Source: Spiroplasma alleghenense (GTDB taxonomy: Bacteria; Bacillota_I; Bacilli_A; Mycoplasmatales; Mycoplasmataceae). From it: a DNA stretch of 64,000 bases. The notes below the pieces were generated by a model. That model ran no database searches and had not been told where the DNA came from. It saw nothing but the letters and a program-made list of their open reading frames with translations. This document shows, piece by piece, positions 51,054-60,574 of the stretch. A program made the translations under genes and the position numbers. Every line of letters begins with the position of its first letter. Position 1 is the first letter of the stretch. Where the stretch lies: NCBI RefSeq assembly GCF_003363775.1, contig NZ_CP031376.1, positions 806,001-870,000 on the forward strand, written 5' to 3'.

Positions 51054-51704
51054 TTATTCAATAAAGTTTGCGTACTCTTCAATACCAACTCTTATTTTTT
51101 GACGTTTGTTACCTGGGTATTCATTATCAGGTTCTCCAATCGCAAAACCAAAAACAGGACGACGGCCTTCTTTTAACATTCCCATTTCTTTTAATTGAAT
51201 TGTTAATTTATCAACAAAAAATCCCGTCATAATTGTTGAACCTAAATTTAATTCAGTTGCTTTTAAAGCCATATATCCAACATGAATTCCAGCGTTAATC
51301 ATGTCATATTCAGATTTAAACTCAATATTAGGATAAATATTCAATAAGTGTTTTTTAAGTTCCTCTTTTTTAGCAATATCCATTTCTGAAGGATCGAACA
51401 GTTTTTCATCCATCAATTTACCATTATCTAAAATATAGGTATCTGTTGAAATTCCTAAAACGATGATTAAAGCACTAGCAGACTTAATGTTTTCACAATT
51501 ATAACCTTGAAAAGTTTCTGCTAATAAATCTTTTTTTTGTTTATTAGAGACAACTAGTATCTCAACTTGTTGAAGTCCAAAACCACTTGGAGCCATTCTG
51601 CCAGCATTAGATATTTCTATCAGTTGTTCTTTTGAAACTTTTCCTTTCGGATTATATTTTTTTATTGTTTTTCTATCTAATAATAGTTCATCCAAATTTT
51701 TCAT
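51054..51704 (-). CDS. Nitroreductase family protein
   Basis: A 216-residue FMN-dependent oxidoreductase of the nitroreductase fold, with DRKTIKKYNPKGKV near the start, GRMAPSGFGLQQVEILVV (FMN phosphate contact) and FAIGEPDNEY (dimer/FMN) near the end. Physiological substrate unknown; members reduce quinones, nitro compounds or flavins. It is in line with recA and 12 bases after it, with a weak ribosome site overlapping the recA end, which suggests coupling. No TGA-Trp codon. Confidence 0.85.
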   Translation of the reverse strand: MKNLDELLLDRKTIKKYNPKGKVSKEQLIEISNAGRMAPSGFGLQQVEILVVSNKQKKDLLAETFQGYNCENIKSASALIIVLGISTDTYILDNGKLMDEKLFDPSEMDIAKKEELKKHLLNIYPNIEFKSEYDMINAGIHVGYMALKATELNLGSTIMTGFFVDKLTIQLKEMGMLKEGRRPVFGFAIGEPDNEYPGNKRQKIRVGIEEYANFIE

Positions 51705-51716
51705 ACTTACTCATTT

Positions 51717-52775
51717 CTATTTATTTGTTTTTAAAACTGATTCCAATTCTTCACAAATTTTATTGTATTCTTCGGTATTAGCTAGAAGTCAATTTTTGAC
51801 AACTTCTTTACCTTGGCCTATTTTTATTTCTTTATAAGAATATCATACACCCGATTTAGTTAGAATATTATACAAAGATGCTAACTCAATAATTTCTGAC
51901 AACTTATCAATACCTTTGTTGTAGTTGATAGTAATCTGCGCAACTTTAAATGGAGAAGCCACCTTGTTTTTAACAACTTTAATTTTGACTTTATTCGCGA
52001 TTGGATTACCATTATCTAAAATAGTTTCACCTTTTCTAACGTCAAGTCTTAATGATGAGTAGAAACGTAAAGCTCTTCCTCCCGGTGTAACTTCAGGACT
52101 TCCGAAAATAACTCCAACTTTTTCTCTTAATTGATTTATAAAAATAACTACTGTGTTTGTTTTAGAAATAATCCCATTTAATTTTCTTAAAGCCTTAGAC
52201 ATTAAACGAGCTTGCAGACCAATTGATTGATCTGACATTTCACCTTCTAACTCTGCTTTGGGCACAAGTGCTGCCACAGAATCTAGAATTACAATATCAA
52301 TAATATTTGATTTAACTAGCATTTCTAAAATATCCAAAGCCTGCTCCCCTGAGTCTGGCTGAGAAACTAGCAAGTTACCAGTATCAACACCGATATTTTT
52401 GGCATACATCGGGTCTAAGGCGTGTTCTGCATCAATAAAAGCAGCTCTCCCACCTTTTTTCTGCGCTTCTGCAATCGCATGCAACCCCAAGGTTGTCTTA
52501 CCACTAGATTCAGGACCATATATTTCTATAATACGTCCTTTAGGGTAACCTCCAATACCGATAATATCATCTATTAGAAAAGATCCAGTTGAGATAGCAT
52601 CGATTTTTTGTTTCTCAATATCACCCAATCTCATGATTGAACCCTTACCAAAGTTCTTTTCAATATTGCTTAATACATTTTTAAGAATTTCTTCTTGCGA
52701 ATCTTCTTTTTTATCTTTTTCATCGACTAAACTCATAAAAACCTCTTTTGTTGTTTCTTTTAACTTATTGTACAT
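51717..52775 (-). CDS. recA: Recombinase RecA
   Basis: Strand-exchange ATPase of homologous recombination and SOS co-protease. The 352-residue protein has Walker [37 protein letters not shown] (L1 region) and the L2-region [17 protein letters not shown]. The frame runs past a TGA-Trp at 51843-51845 to a TAG at 51717. Two in-frame starts, both with strong ribosome sites: ATG at 52775 after TAGGAGGT and ATG at 52736 after AAGAGG; the shorter one matches other RecA N-termini better. It stands between cinA and the nitroreductase gene. Confidence 0.95.
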
Positions 52776-52792
52776 TTTTTACCTCCTAAAAA

Positions 52793-53278
52793 TTAATCGT
52801 GTTTTTTATCGGCAAAATCACTTTTAATATAATTAATTAAATTATTTTTACATATTTTAAGAGCTAATTTTTTAAACTGTTTTCTACTTTTATTTTTGAT
52901 ACTGATTTCAATTACTTTTTGAAAATTATTTGAAACGATACCAATAAAAGCTAATCCCACATCTTTATTATCGCTTGCATTTGGGCCTGCATTGCCAGTA
53001 AAACTTATTGCAATATCACTATTAAAAATTTTTCTACAAGAAATAGCCATTTCTATAGCCACTTCATTTGACACAGTTGTAAATTTATTTATTAGATCTG
53101 AAGTAATACCCAAAATCTGCTTTTTGGACTCCACAGAATAAGCCACTATTCCACCAAGAAAAACCTCGCTGGCTCCAGAAATGTCTGTTAGCTTATTTCC
53201 AAATAATCCTCCAGTAAATGACTCACACGAGGATAATGTTAAGTTTTTAAATTTCAGTAGTTTTAATAATTTTCTCAT
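52793..53278 (-). CDS. cinA: CinA C-terminal domain protein (nicotinamide-nucleotide amidase)
   Basis: A 161-residue stand-alone CinA C-terminal (PncC-type) domain. It removes amide from nicotinamide mononucleotide in the NAD salvage of homologues. SSCESFTGGLFGNKLTDISGAS at residues 16-37 is the family signature (TxESxTGG), and ISFTGNAGP lies near 95. Full CinA of other bacteria also has an N-terminal ADP-ribose pyrophosphatase/molybdopterin-like domain, which is absent. cinA next to recA is a classic Firmicute pairing. Low TGA use: none. The ATG follows AAAGGAG. Confidence 0.9.
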   Translation of the reverse strand: MRKLLKLLKFKNLTLSSCESFTGGLFGNKLTDISGASEVFLGGIVAYSVESKKQILGITSDLINKFTTVSNEVAIEMAISCRKIFNSDIAISFTGNAGPNASDNKDVGLAFIGIVSNNFQKVIEISIKNKSRKQFKKLALKICKNNLINYIKSDFADKKHD

Positions 53279-53296
53279 TATAACTCCTTTGAAGAA

Positions 53297-53345
53297 AATT
53301 TCTTACAAATTATTAAATAACTAATTTACTAATTTGTAAGAAATT
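53297..53345 (-). terminator. Terminator of rnpB
   Basis: A 16-bp stem AATTTCTTACAAATTA / TAATTTGTAAGAAATT with a 17-base loop. On the minus strand it starts right at the 3' end of the RNase P RNA and runs into TTTTC. Confidence 0.7.
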
Positions 53346-53708
53346 GAGATTCTATTATCATAACCCACGTTTTGTTCCTATTGCTAGGTATCAATCATCT
53401 ATCTACCTTTCGGTTCAAACATCAGTTCATTTCCTTTTGTTTAATTCCTCTACCAAAATTTGAGTTTCTTGCTTGTGGAGTTTACCCGTTCCATTTCCTG
53501 GTTTCCCATTATTCGTCTCTGTGGCACTTTATTAGTTTTTCCATGTGATAGTAAAATCATTTAGGAAAAATACTAGTCGTCACCTCACGGTGCCTAGGGT
53601 TATTTTTTCCCCTAGCACAATCACTACTTCCATCTCAGGATGTGCAAGCGTGGAGTTTCCTCTACAATAATTTTTCAATTGCAGCGATTGATTCAAATAA
53701 AACCTCAA
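53344..53708 (-). ncRNA. rnpB: RNase P RNA (type B)
   Basis: Catalytic RNA that matures the 5' ends of tRNAs. Universal segments are readable on the minus strand: GAGGAAACTCCACGCTTGCAC, then AAGTGCCACAGAGACGAA, CAAATTTTGGTAGAGG and GTAGATAGATGATT, and ACAAAACGTGGGTTA near the 3' end, all in the order of type B (Bacillus) RNase P RNA. The ends pair in a P1 of about 13 bp (TTGAGGTTTTATT with AATAGAATCTCAA), which sets the bounds to within a few bases. Size is about 365 nt. It lies between gpsB and cinA. Confidence 0.95.
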
Positions 53709-53721
53709 CTTTGATTTTACA

Positions 53722-54051
53722 CTATTTTTGACCTAAATTTTGTTTTTCCAAGTTAGCAATTCTTTTTAAAATCGAACTACTATTTACACCACTACGTGCC
53801 AATTTTTCCAATTGTTGTTGTGATAGTTGAAGACTGGCAATGATCTTATCATTTTCTTCCATTAAATTTTTGTTCTCTACTTCTAGTGCCATGATTTTAT
53901 CTTTTAAGTTTTGCTTCTCAAATTCAGAAACTTCATAATCTCTAGTGATTTCATCTAAAAATAAATCAACTTCCTCAACTTTATAACCCTTAAATTCTAC
54001 TGTAAAATCTTTTTTGGCGATATCTTCTTTTTTGTATTTAACGTAGTTCAT
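53722..54051 (-). CDS. gpsB: Cell division protein GpsB (DivIVA family)
   Basis: A 109-residue DivIVA-domain protein. The N-terminal membrane-binding lock is FTVEFKGYKVEEVDLFLDEITRDYE (residues ~16-40), followed by a coiled coil (NLKDKIMALEVENKNLMEEN) and a short C-terminal helix. In Firmicutes it coordinates elongation and septal wall synthesis; without wall synthesis here, the membrane role must differ. The ATG with AAAGAGG was chosen over an upstream in-frame Met. The stop is TAG at 53722-53724, and the rnpB promoter seems to lie in its last codons. Confidence 0.88.
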   Translation of the reverse strand: MNYVKYKKEDIAKKDFTVEFKGYKVEEVDLFLDEITRDYEVSEFEKQNLKDKIMALEVENKNLMEENDKIIASLQLSQQQLEKLARSGVNSSSILKRIANLEKQNLGQK

Positions 54052-54142
54052 TTTAATACCTCTTTTATAAACTAATTTTATCAAATTAAAATTAGTTTAA
54101 GTAAAAAAATATTTTTTTATCGTAATAATAATGGAGGTAAAA

Positions 54143-54646
54143 ATGAATTTAATACTAAATAAAGGGATGTTTTTAGAAACAATTATTAATCATGCAAATG
54201 AATATTATAACGATAATAACTTAGCTTTAATTTCCAAAATTAATGTCAATATCAATCTTATCAAAGTGGAAAATAAACAAATTACTAAAGCTAATTTTAC
54301 AAAAAATTTTAATTGCGATTATATCGGGGTTTATAAAGGGGTATACTTGGAATTTGAGGCAAAAGAGACGTATAAGGATTATTTTTCAATCGTTAATTTG
54401 AAGCCTGAGCAACGCAAAAAATTAGCTAGAGTTCGTGAGCACCTTGGGGTAGCTTTTTTAATAATTTATTTTCACAATTTTAATAAATACTTTATTGTTG
54501 ATATTGAGAAAATAATAAATTTAGATAGTAAGGATAAAAAAATACCCGTTTCTTGGTTAGAAGAAAATGGGTATGAATTATTTATGAATAAAAATATTGT
54601 TCTTGATTATCTTAATGGTGTTAATCAGCTAATCAATTGTATTTAG
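54143..54646 (+). CDS. recU: Holliday junction resolvase RecU
   Basis: A 167-residue structure-specific nuclease. The catalytic PD-(D/E)xK-type core is CDYIGVYKGVYLEFEAKET (residues ~60-78) with Asp, Glu and Lys in place, followed by a HQ-less but otherwise typical LREHLGVAFLIIYF. It resolves recombination intermediates, in line with recA and cinA nearby. GGAGGT precedes the ATG at 54143; an earlier in-frame ATG overlaps that site. It reads towards dnaD and overlaps its 3' end by 26 bases. Confidence 0.88.
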   Translation: MNLILNKGMFLETIINHANEYYNDNNLALISKINVNINLIKVENKQITKANFTKNFNCDYIGVYKGVYLEFEAKETYKDYFSIVNLKPEQRKKLARVREHLGVAFLIIYFHNFNKYFIVDIEKIINLDSKDKKIPVSWLEENGYELFMNKNIVLDYLNGVNQLINCI

Positions 54647-55178
54647 TTAATTCTTTTGGTTTTGATTTAATATTGTTTTTAATTAATTTTTCAAGCGCTT
54701 CATAATCCTTAACATCATTGGCAATTATTAAATCAGTTAGACCCTGAATCGAAATGTCTTTTTCTAAAAATGACTTGATTGAATTTTTTTGTTCCTCATT
54801 CATCGGAATATCAAATTGATCTTGAATTATTTTAACCAGATTTGACTCACTATTTTTATTAGCTAAAGAATTTTCACAAATTATTGCCAATTGACTAAAT
54901 AGTGGTGATAAATTTATTACTGACTTACCACTTTTATTTTCAATTTTAATAAATTTGGATTTAACCAAATTAGAAATTTCTAAATCAATCTCTTCAATTT
55001 TTAGAGTCATATAATCGCTCAATTCTCGAGCAGTTACAAACTTTCTATCATCACTTGATAATTGCATAATTAATAAAATAATTAAAACTTGATTCTCATT
55101 TAATCCGATTGTTTTGTAATAACAAAGTAGCAAAGATTTTTTTTGAATAATTCTGTTTTTAATTAAGTCAACAAGCAT
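54621..55178 (-). CDS. dnaD: DnaD-like replication protein
   Basis: A 185-residue protein with the DnaD layout: N-terminal winged-helix part (GLNENQVLIILLIMQLSSDDRKFVTARELSDYMTL region) and a C-terminal DnaD-type helical domain (residues ~115-180, MNEEQKNSIKSFLEKDIS). It helps load helicase via DnaB/DnaI. A TGA-Trp at 54633-54635 extends the reading frame by five codons to TAA at 54621. AAAGGAG precedes the ATG. The neighbour hup is transcribed before it. Confidence 0.8.
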
Positions 55179-55198
55179 TACTTTTCTCCTTTAAGATT

Positions 55199-55222
55199 AA
55201 AATGTTGCCTTCGCAACATTTT
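55199..55222 (-). terminator. Hairpin between hup and dnaD
   Basis: AATGTTGC-GAAG-GCAACATT stem with TTTTAA after it on the minus strand (stem 55201-55220). It may attenuate read-through from hup into dnaD. Confidence 0.6.
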
Positions 55223-55241
55223 TTACATTCAAAATTTTTAA

Positions 55242-55520
55242 TTAGCTTTTAGCTACTGAATCTTTAAGTTGTTTTGCAACTTTGAATTTTGCAACTTTAG
55301 TTGCAGCAATTTGAATTTTTTCTCCACTTGATGGATTAATTCCTTCACGAGCAGCTCTGTCAGCTACTGAAAATTTACCAAATCCAGCAATTGATACTTC
55401 ATCCCCTGCAACTAGTGCGTTTGTTAATTCATCAAAAACGAATGAAACCATTTTATCTGCTTCAGATTTTTGAACATCAAAAGTTGATGCCATTTTTTCA
55501 GATAGTTCTTTTTTAGTCAT
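55242..55520 (-). CDS. hup: DNA-binding protein HU
   Basis: Nucleoid protein that bends DNA. The 92-residue product has the HU fold, with the dimerisation helices in residues 1-45, the GFGKFSVADRAAREGINPSSGEKIQI arm (the Pro-containing beta-ribbon) and a C-terminal helix. No TGA-Trp codon. AGG with poor spacing before ATG at 55518-55520. It follows gpsA by 19 bases and is followed by a hairpin, so it is strongly expressed from the operon. Confidence 0.96.
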   Translation of the reverse strand: MTKKELSEKMASTFDVQKSEADKMVSFVFDELTNALVAGDEVSIAGFGKFSVADRAAREGINPSSGEKIQIAATKVAKFKVAKQLKDSVAKS

Positions 55521-55539
55521 TTTTTATTACCTAATCTTT

Positions 55540-56538
55540 CTATACCAAAATAATATCACTAAAAATATTATTAATAGTAGCGCTTGGCACACTATTATTA
55601 TAGAGTATTTGATACATGATTTCAAACAAAGGTAAGTGAATTTTGGCCTTTAATGCCATTTGATGAGCTATTTTACAAGCAGTTACCCCTTCAACTGTAA
55701 AGCCGTAATTACTTAAAACTTTTTGAGCATCATTGGCTTTTGCTATTTCCATCCCCAATGAAAAATTTCTAGATTTGTGGCTTGTCGCTGTTAGTATTAA
55801 ATCTCCCAAACAGGCAAAATTTGTAAAAGTCTCGATTCTAGCTCCATAAGCCATTCCAAGTTTCATAATTTCATTATTACCAATTGTAATAAGACTTGCT
55901 TTAGAATTGTCTGAACCTTCAAAACCAAATAATATACCACTAGCAATCGCGACTGTGTTTTTTAAAGCCGCGCTAATTTCACAACCCTTTAAATCTGTTG
56001 TTGGTAAAACTCTAAAATATTCGTTATTGAATACTTCAGCTATCTCTTGAGCTACTTTAATATCTTCACTACAACTCATAATACAAGTTGGTTTGCGTTG
56101 AATTACCTCAATTGCCACAGAAGGTCCAAATAAAGCTCCATATGCTTTTAAAATGTTGGTTCCCTCAAATAGTTTAATAACTTTTTTACTTAAAACATCA
56201 AGATTATTTTCGTCCAATCCTTTAGCAACATTGATGATTATCATTGATTTTTTAGCATATTTCTTAATTTCACTAATTACTTTTTCGATTGCTAGAGTTG
56301 GTACTCCCAAAACTAGAATCTCGGTTTTTTCTAGTGCAGCAGATAAATCTGTAGTTGCCTTAATTTCCTTATTTAATAATAAGTCCTTAAAAAAGACTGA
56401 ATTTTTTTTGTTATCATTAATGTCATTAACTTGATCTTCATCAATTCCATACATTACTACTTTGTGGTCATTATCAGCTAAGACATTCGCCAAAACTGTT
56501 CCATAAGCTCCGGTTCCTATTATTGTAATATTTTTCAT
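55540..56538 (-). CDS. gpsA: Glycerol-3-phosphate dehydrogenase [NAD(P)+]
   Basis: Makes sn-glycerol 3-phosphate from dihydroxyacetone phosphate for phospholipid synthesis (used by PgsA in this same window). The 332-residue protein has the Rossmann start ITIIGTGAYGTVLANVLA, the GLDENNLDVLSKK loop, PSVAIEV, and KNTVAIASGILFGFEGSDNSKASLITIG (catalytic Lys in the middle). No TGA-Trp codon. ATG at 56536-56538 lies 7 bases after der, so they are cotranscribed. Confidence 0.95.
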   Translation of the reverse strand: MKNITIIGTGAYGTVLANVLADNDHKVVMYGIDEDQVNDINDNKKNSVFFKDLLLNKEIKATTDLSAALEKTEILVLGVPTLAIEKVISEIKKYAKKSMIIINVAKGLDENNLDVLSKKVIKLFEGTNILKAYGALFGPSVAIEVIQRKPTCIMSCSEDIKVAQEIAEVFNNEYFRVLPTTDLKGCEISAALKNTVAIASGILFGFEGSDNSKASLITIGNNEIMKLGMAYGARIETFTNFACLGDLILTATSHKSRNFSLGMEIAKANDAQKVLSNYGFTVEGVTACKIAHQMALKAKIHLPLFEIMYQILYNNSVPSATINNIFSDIILV

Positions 56539-56545
56539 AAAATAC

Positions 56546-57859
56546 CTACTTTCTCTCTCTAAAAATTAGATTCATTGGTACCCCATCAAAGTCAAATTGT
56601 TGACGGATTTGATTTTCTAAGAAACGCTTGTAAGAAAAGTGCACATAAGCAGGATTGTTAACAAACATAACAAAGGTAGGCAGGTAAGCTTCTACTTGCG
56701 ATCCATAATAAATTTTTAAACGCCCACCATTGTGGTTGGGAGCTGGATTTAGAAGTTGCGCCTTGTTTAAAACTTCATTTAAAACACTTGTTTTTATACG
56801 TTTTTTTAAGTTTTCATTTACATGTTCAACTGCTGCAAAAATCTTGTTTATTCGCAAATTCTCCTTAGCAGAAATAAAAACCATATGAGCATATTGCAGG
56901 TATTTAAAGTAGGCTTTAAATTCCTCTTCTTTTTTGATCATTGAGTTAGTATTTTTATTAGGTATAATATCTCATTTGTTACCAACCAAAATAATTGGTT
57001 TATGTTCCTCAAAGGCCAGACCACCAATATTGGTGTCTTGATCTGAAATTGGAATTGAAGCGTCAATTACCAACAAAACAATATCAGCTTTATTAATACT
57101 TGTAAGCGATCTTAAATAACTGTACTTTTCCAAGTTCTCATAAATTCTTCCGCGTTTTCTAATACCAGCCGTGTCGATTAAAACATATTTTTTTGAATTG
57201 ACAGTAATTTTACTATCAACTGCATCGGTTGTGGTTCCAGAAATTTCACTAACAATCATTCTTTCTTCCCCAATTATAGCATTGACTAAAGATGACTTAC
57301 CAACGTTTGGCTTACCAATAATCGCAATATTAGTCGCTTCATTTTCAAGGTTTTCGGGTTGCTTTGGCATTGATTCTACAACTTTATCAAGTAAATCCCC
57401 GACCCCAATTCCGTGGGTTGAAGATACCAAAGTTGGCTCCCCAAAACCTAAAGTCATAAATTGAAACGCTTCTTCATCAGTCTCTTTTTTATCATATTTG
57501 TTAACAACTAAGATAACCGGCTTCTTAGATTTATAAAGAATTTTAGCAACTACTTCATCTTCTGCAGTAATTCCTTCACGATAATTGATAACAAAAATAA
57601 TAACATCTGCTTCATCAATAGCAATTTCAGCTTGCATTTTAATTTCCTTGGCAAAAGGAGCATCTTGAAGGGTAATACCTCCAGTATCAATAACTATAAA
57701 AGGTAAAGTAAGTCATTCTGCTGTTCCATACATACGATCACGAGTAACACCGGGAACATCTTCAACAATCGCTTTTTTTTCGCGAATAATTCGGTTAAAG
57801 AGAGTTGATTTACCAACATTAGGTCGACCAACAATTGCAACAAGACCCTTCTTTTTCAT
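56546..57859 (-). CDS. der: Ribosome-associated GTPase Der (EngA)
   Basis: Tandem GTPase needed for 50S ribosome assembly. The 437-residue protein has two GTPase domains: the first with [11 protein letters not shown] and DTGGI, the second with [21 protein letters not shown] and NKxD-type ends, and a C-terminal KH-like domain. Two TGA-Trp codons at least (EWLTL, KWDIIPN). ATG at 57857-57859 has GAG upstream. cmk-der-gpsA-hup is a well-known Firmicute order, also kept here. Confidence 0.96.
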
Positions 57860-57876
57860 AACTATTCAACTCTTTT

Positions 57877-58539
57877 CTAATTTATTTTTTTACTAACTTC
57901 TTTTAGGATTAATTCTACCGCTTCATTAATTGTTAAATCACTATTATCTATTAAAATTGCATCATCTGTCTTAATTAACGGTCCTTCACTTCTTTGCATA
58001 TCGCTTTTATCACGATTTTCAATCGCTTGTCTGATATCCTCTAAAATATTAGGAGTAATTTTTTGTTCTTCGTTTTGTTTAAAACGACGCATAGCTCTAG
58101 ATTCCACTGAGCAATCTAAGTAAATCTTTAGCTCTGCATCCTTTAAAACAACAGAGCCAATATCTCGACCAACAACAACAAAACCTTTTCCTTGAGATAA
58201 ATTGCGTTGTTCTTGAACCATTCAACGTCTTATTTCAGGATTTACAGTAATCTTATTAATATTTTTAATTATATCATTTGATGAAAGTTCTTTGCTAACA
58301 TCAACACCATTTACTAAAACTTGATCTTGATTGATTTTAAAATCAAAATCTTTTAGAGAATTAACTAATAATTTATCGTTATTAAAATCAAGCTTTTTCT
58401 GGTTACAAAATCAAGTATAGGCACGATACATCAAACCTGTATCAAAAAAATGATAATTCAATTTTTCAGCAACTATTTTCATTGTAGCTGATTTACCACT
58501 TCCAGCTGGACCATCAACAGCAATATTTATTTTTTTCAT
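57877..58539 (-). CDS. cmk: Cytidylate kinase
   Basis: Phosphorylates CMP and dCMP. The 220-residue protein has the P-loop GPAGSGKSA at residues ~10-18, [11 protein letters not shown], the CMP-binding [11 protein letters not shown] (residues ~138-148) and the LID-like RFKQNEEQ plus [14 protein letters not shown]. Two TGA-Trp codons cut the standard-code frame. GGGAG precedes the ATG. It ends 17 bases before der. Confidence 0.95.
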
Positions 58540-58550
58540 AAAATTCTCCC

Positions 58551-59243
58551 TTAAATAACTAATGGTAGCACAATTGCTAAAATCATTAATAAAATTAAAA
58601 CTGGCAGTAAGTAGACAATTCATCCAAAACGATGCTTATACATTTTAGTTTCTTTCATTAACAAATTATAGCCACGTTCATTTTTATCACTAACCTCTTT
58701 TAACATTGCTGGAGTTGTTCGGTTATCAGCATTTCTAACTTTAGTAACTGTGGCAAAATTAATGTCTGAATGAACATCGGTTTTTTTATCACTTTTACGA
58801 CGCAATTCTTGAACTTGATTTTGAAAATTTTGTTCATTAACAGCAATTTTTTGGTAGTAATCAATGAATTTTTGACTTGTTAAATTAATCGATTTGTTGT
58901 CCTCCATTTTTGAAGAAATATCATCTTTTTTGTTTGATAAAGGTCTCATCAATTCTTCACTTGATAACAGTTCATTATAAAAACGACGTAAATCATATTT
59001 TAATTCATCTTTTATTAATGATTTAGATTTATCTTTATCTAAATAAGGTTTTTCAATAGTGTTTTTTTTATCAAATTCATTAACCTTATTTTTAAAGTAG
59101 TTCTTGTCAATGGCATCTAATGTTTTAAAAACTGCAGCAATGTTTGAACGCTCAAATTGGCTTTCTTTTTCAATAATAATGTCGCGATTTACTCGTTCAT
59201 GAAGCTGACGGTTTCGCTCCATTCTAGTTAGTTGCTTATTCAC
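58551..59243 (-). CDS. Hypothetical tail-anchored helical protein
   Basis: Not recognised. About 230 residues: a long charged helical region (Lys, Asp, Glu, Asn-rich) and one hydrophobic helix at the extreme C-terminus ([19 protein letters not shown]), hence a cytosolic protein held to the membrane by its tail. A TGA-Trp at 58617-58619 starts the membrane segment. I prefer the GTG at 59241-59243, which follows TAGGTG; an in-frame ATG 15 bases upstream has no site and lies at the expected transcription start of a TATAAT. It precedes cmk by 11 bases. Confidence 0.6.
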
Positions 59244-59327
59244 AAAATCACCTACCATATCTTAAATATTATAAATTATTTTGGCATTAATTACTAAATA
59301 ATAGTAATATTATTGTAGGTGATAATT

Positions 59328-59516
59328 ATGGATAAAAAAAGAACTTGAATTGACCAATCAATCTGTATTGGTTGTCAAGCATGTGTGGAAATTGATGAAT
59401 CAGACATCTTATTCATGGATGATAACGGCTTAGCCCAGGCAAAACCAAATGATGCTAAATTAGTTGAATCACAAATGGTTTGCCCAACTGGTGCTGTAAA
59501 TATTGATGAGAATTAA
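59328..59516 (+). CDS. Ferredoxin, single 4Fe-4S type
   Basis: A 62-residue acidic protein, too short to be found without care, with CIGCQAC (Cys 13, 16, 19) and a distal CPTG (Cys 54), the pattern of monocluster 4Fe-4S ferredoxins of Bacillus type. One TGA-Trp at residue 7. AGGTG precedes the ATG. It has no visible redox partner nearby; candidates are not in the window except the nitroreductase or PDH E3 in a loose sense. It reads towards the His-rich gene and is closed by a strong terminator. Confidence 0.85.
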
Positions 59517-59548
59517 AAATACTTTGTTGTTTCCAACAAAGTATTTTT
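59515..59548. terminator. Bidirectional terminator after ferredoxin
   Basis: Perfect 15-bp stem AAAAATACTTTGTTG / CAACAAAGTATTTTT with loop TTTC, T-run on the plus strand. It also ends the convergent His-rich gene. Confidence 0.85.
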
Positions 59549-59555
59549 AATTTTT

Positions 59556-60527
59556 TTACATAAAACGGTGATTAACTGGTTTCATTCGTTTTTCAACAAC
59601 CGCGAAAATCAAGTAGAACAAAATAAATCTTGCTAATTGAATTCCAAAAGCAGCTCCTGCAAATTTACCAACAAAGCCTTGAATATTTCCTCAACTGGCA
59701 TCACCAGAATGATCATGTCCTTCATGACCTTCATGATCGTGAGCGGCATGACGAGGACTTATGTAACCCCAAATATCATTAGCTGACTCCGCGCCGTGAC
59801 TGTGATCGTGAGCGGCATGACCAGTGGTTATTCCACCCCCAGAAAGACTAACAACATAAAGTGATAACAAGTAAAGGGCTGTTGCTGCAAATGCTGCCAC
59901 TGGGATTATTACACCCATTGGAGCTCATCTTTTGATTGCATCAACCTTTTTATTTGGATCGATATGAAATACTGAATTTCTAAACAATAAATAGAAGATT
60001 GATCAAAATAAGAATACAACAACCATGTACGATAACATATCAAATACTATTTGTACTGGACTGTGATCTGAATGTAATAGAAAGTGAATTCACGGAATAA
60101 CAATTGCTATAAATTCTGAAAATATTAAACCTAGTGTTGGAATCGAAATAATTACAACTAGCAAGTCTAAAATTCTAATATTCATTTTTACCCCGTTAAT
60201 TGGGATTGAGAATATAGTTTCAGATAAAACATCAATTAAAGTTGCTACAATTGCTAGACCTAAAAACACAGAAGTTGCTGCAATTTTGAAAGTTAAATTT
60301 TTTCTTGTAAAAGCAAAATGACTTTTTAATGAAAAGTCATCCGGGGTGACATCATCGTGTGCCCCCTTTGCTGTAAAGTGGTGTTCATCATGGTAATGAT
60401 CTCTTTTTTCGTGGTTTTTTTCACCCTCTAAAGCAGGAACATCATGGTCGATATTGTTGCCATTTTCTGGATTTTCTCCTGAAGTGGCCTTAGATTTTTT
60501 GTTTTTATCGCTCTCAAGAACTGACAT
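59556..60527 (-). CDS. His-rich multi-pass membrane protein, possible ECF S component
   Basis: A 323-residue protein with two His-rich blocks. The N-terminal cytoplasmic part reads HDVPALE, KNHEKRDHYHDEHHF (residues ~30-50); a loop near residues 225-275 has HAAHDHSHG and HDHEGHEGHDHSG. Five or six membrane helices lie between and after. The segment VFLGLAIVATLIDV ... MNIRILDLLVVIISIPTLGLIFSE is like the helices of ECF-transporter substrate-binding subunits; His motifs suggest a transition metal such as Zn, Ni or Co. Substrate unproven. AGGAGG precedes the ATG. Several TGA-Trp codons. Confidence 0.55.
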
Positions 60528-60574
60528 CTATTTCCTCCTTAATTATATTTAATATAAATAACCTTCTTATTTAA

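Noticed and set aside
53344-53708. Region without long ORF taken first as a spacer
   Set aside because: Not empty: it is the RNase P RNA, shown by its conserved segments and pairing ends.
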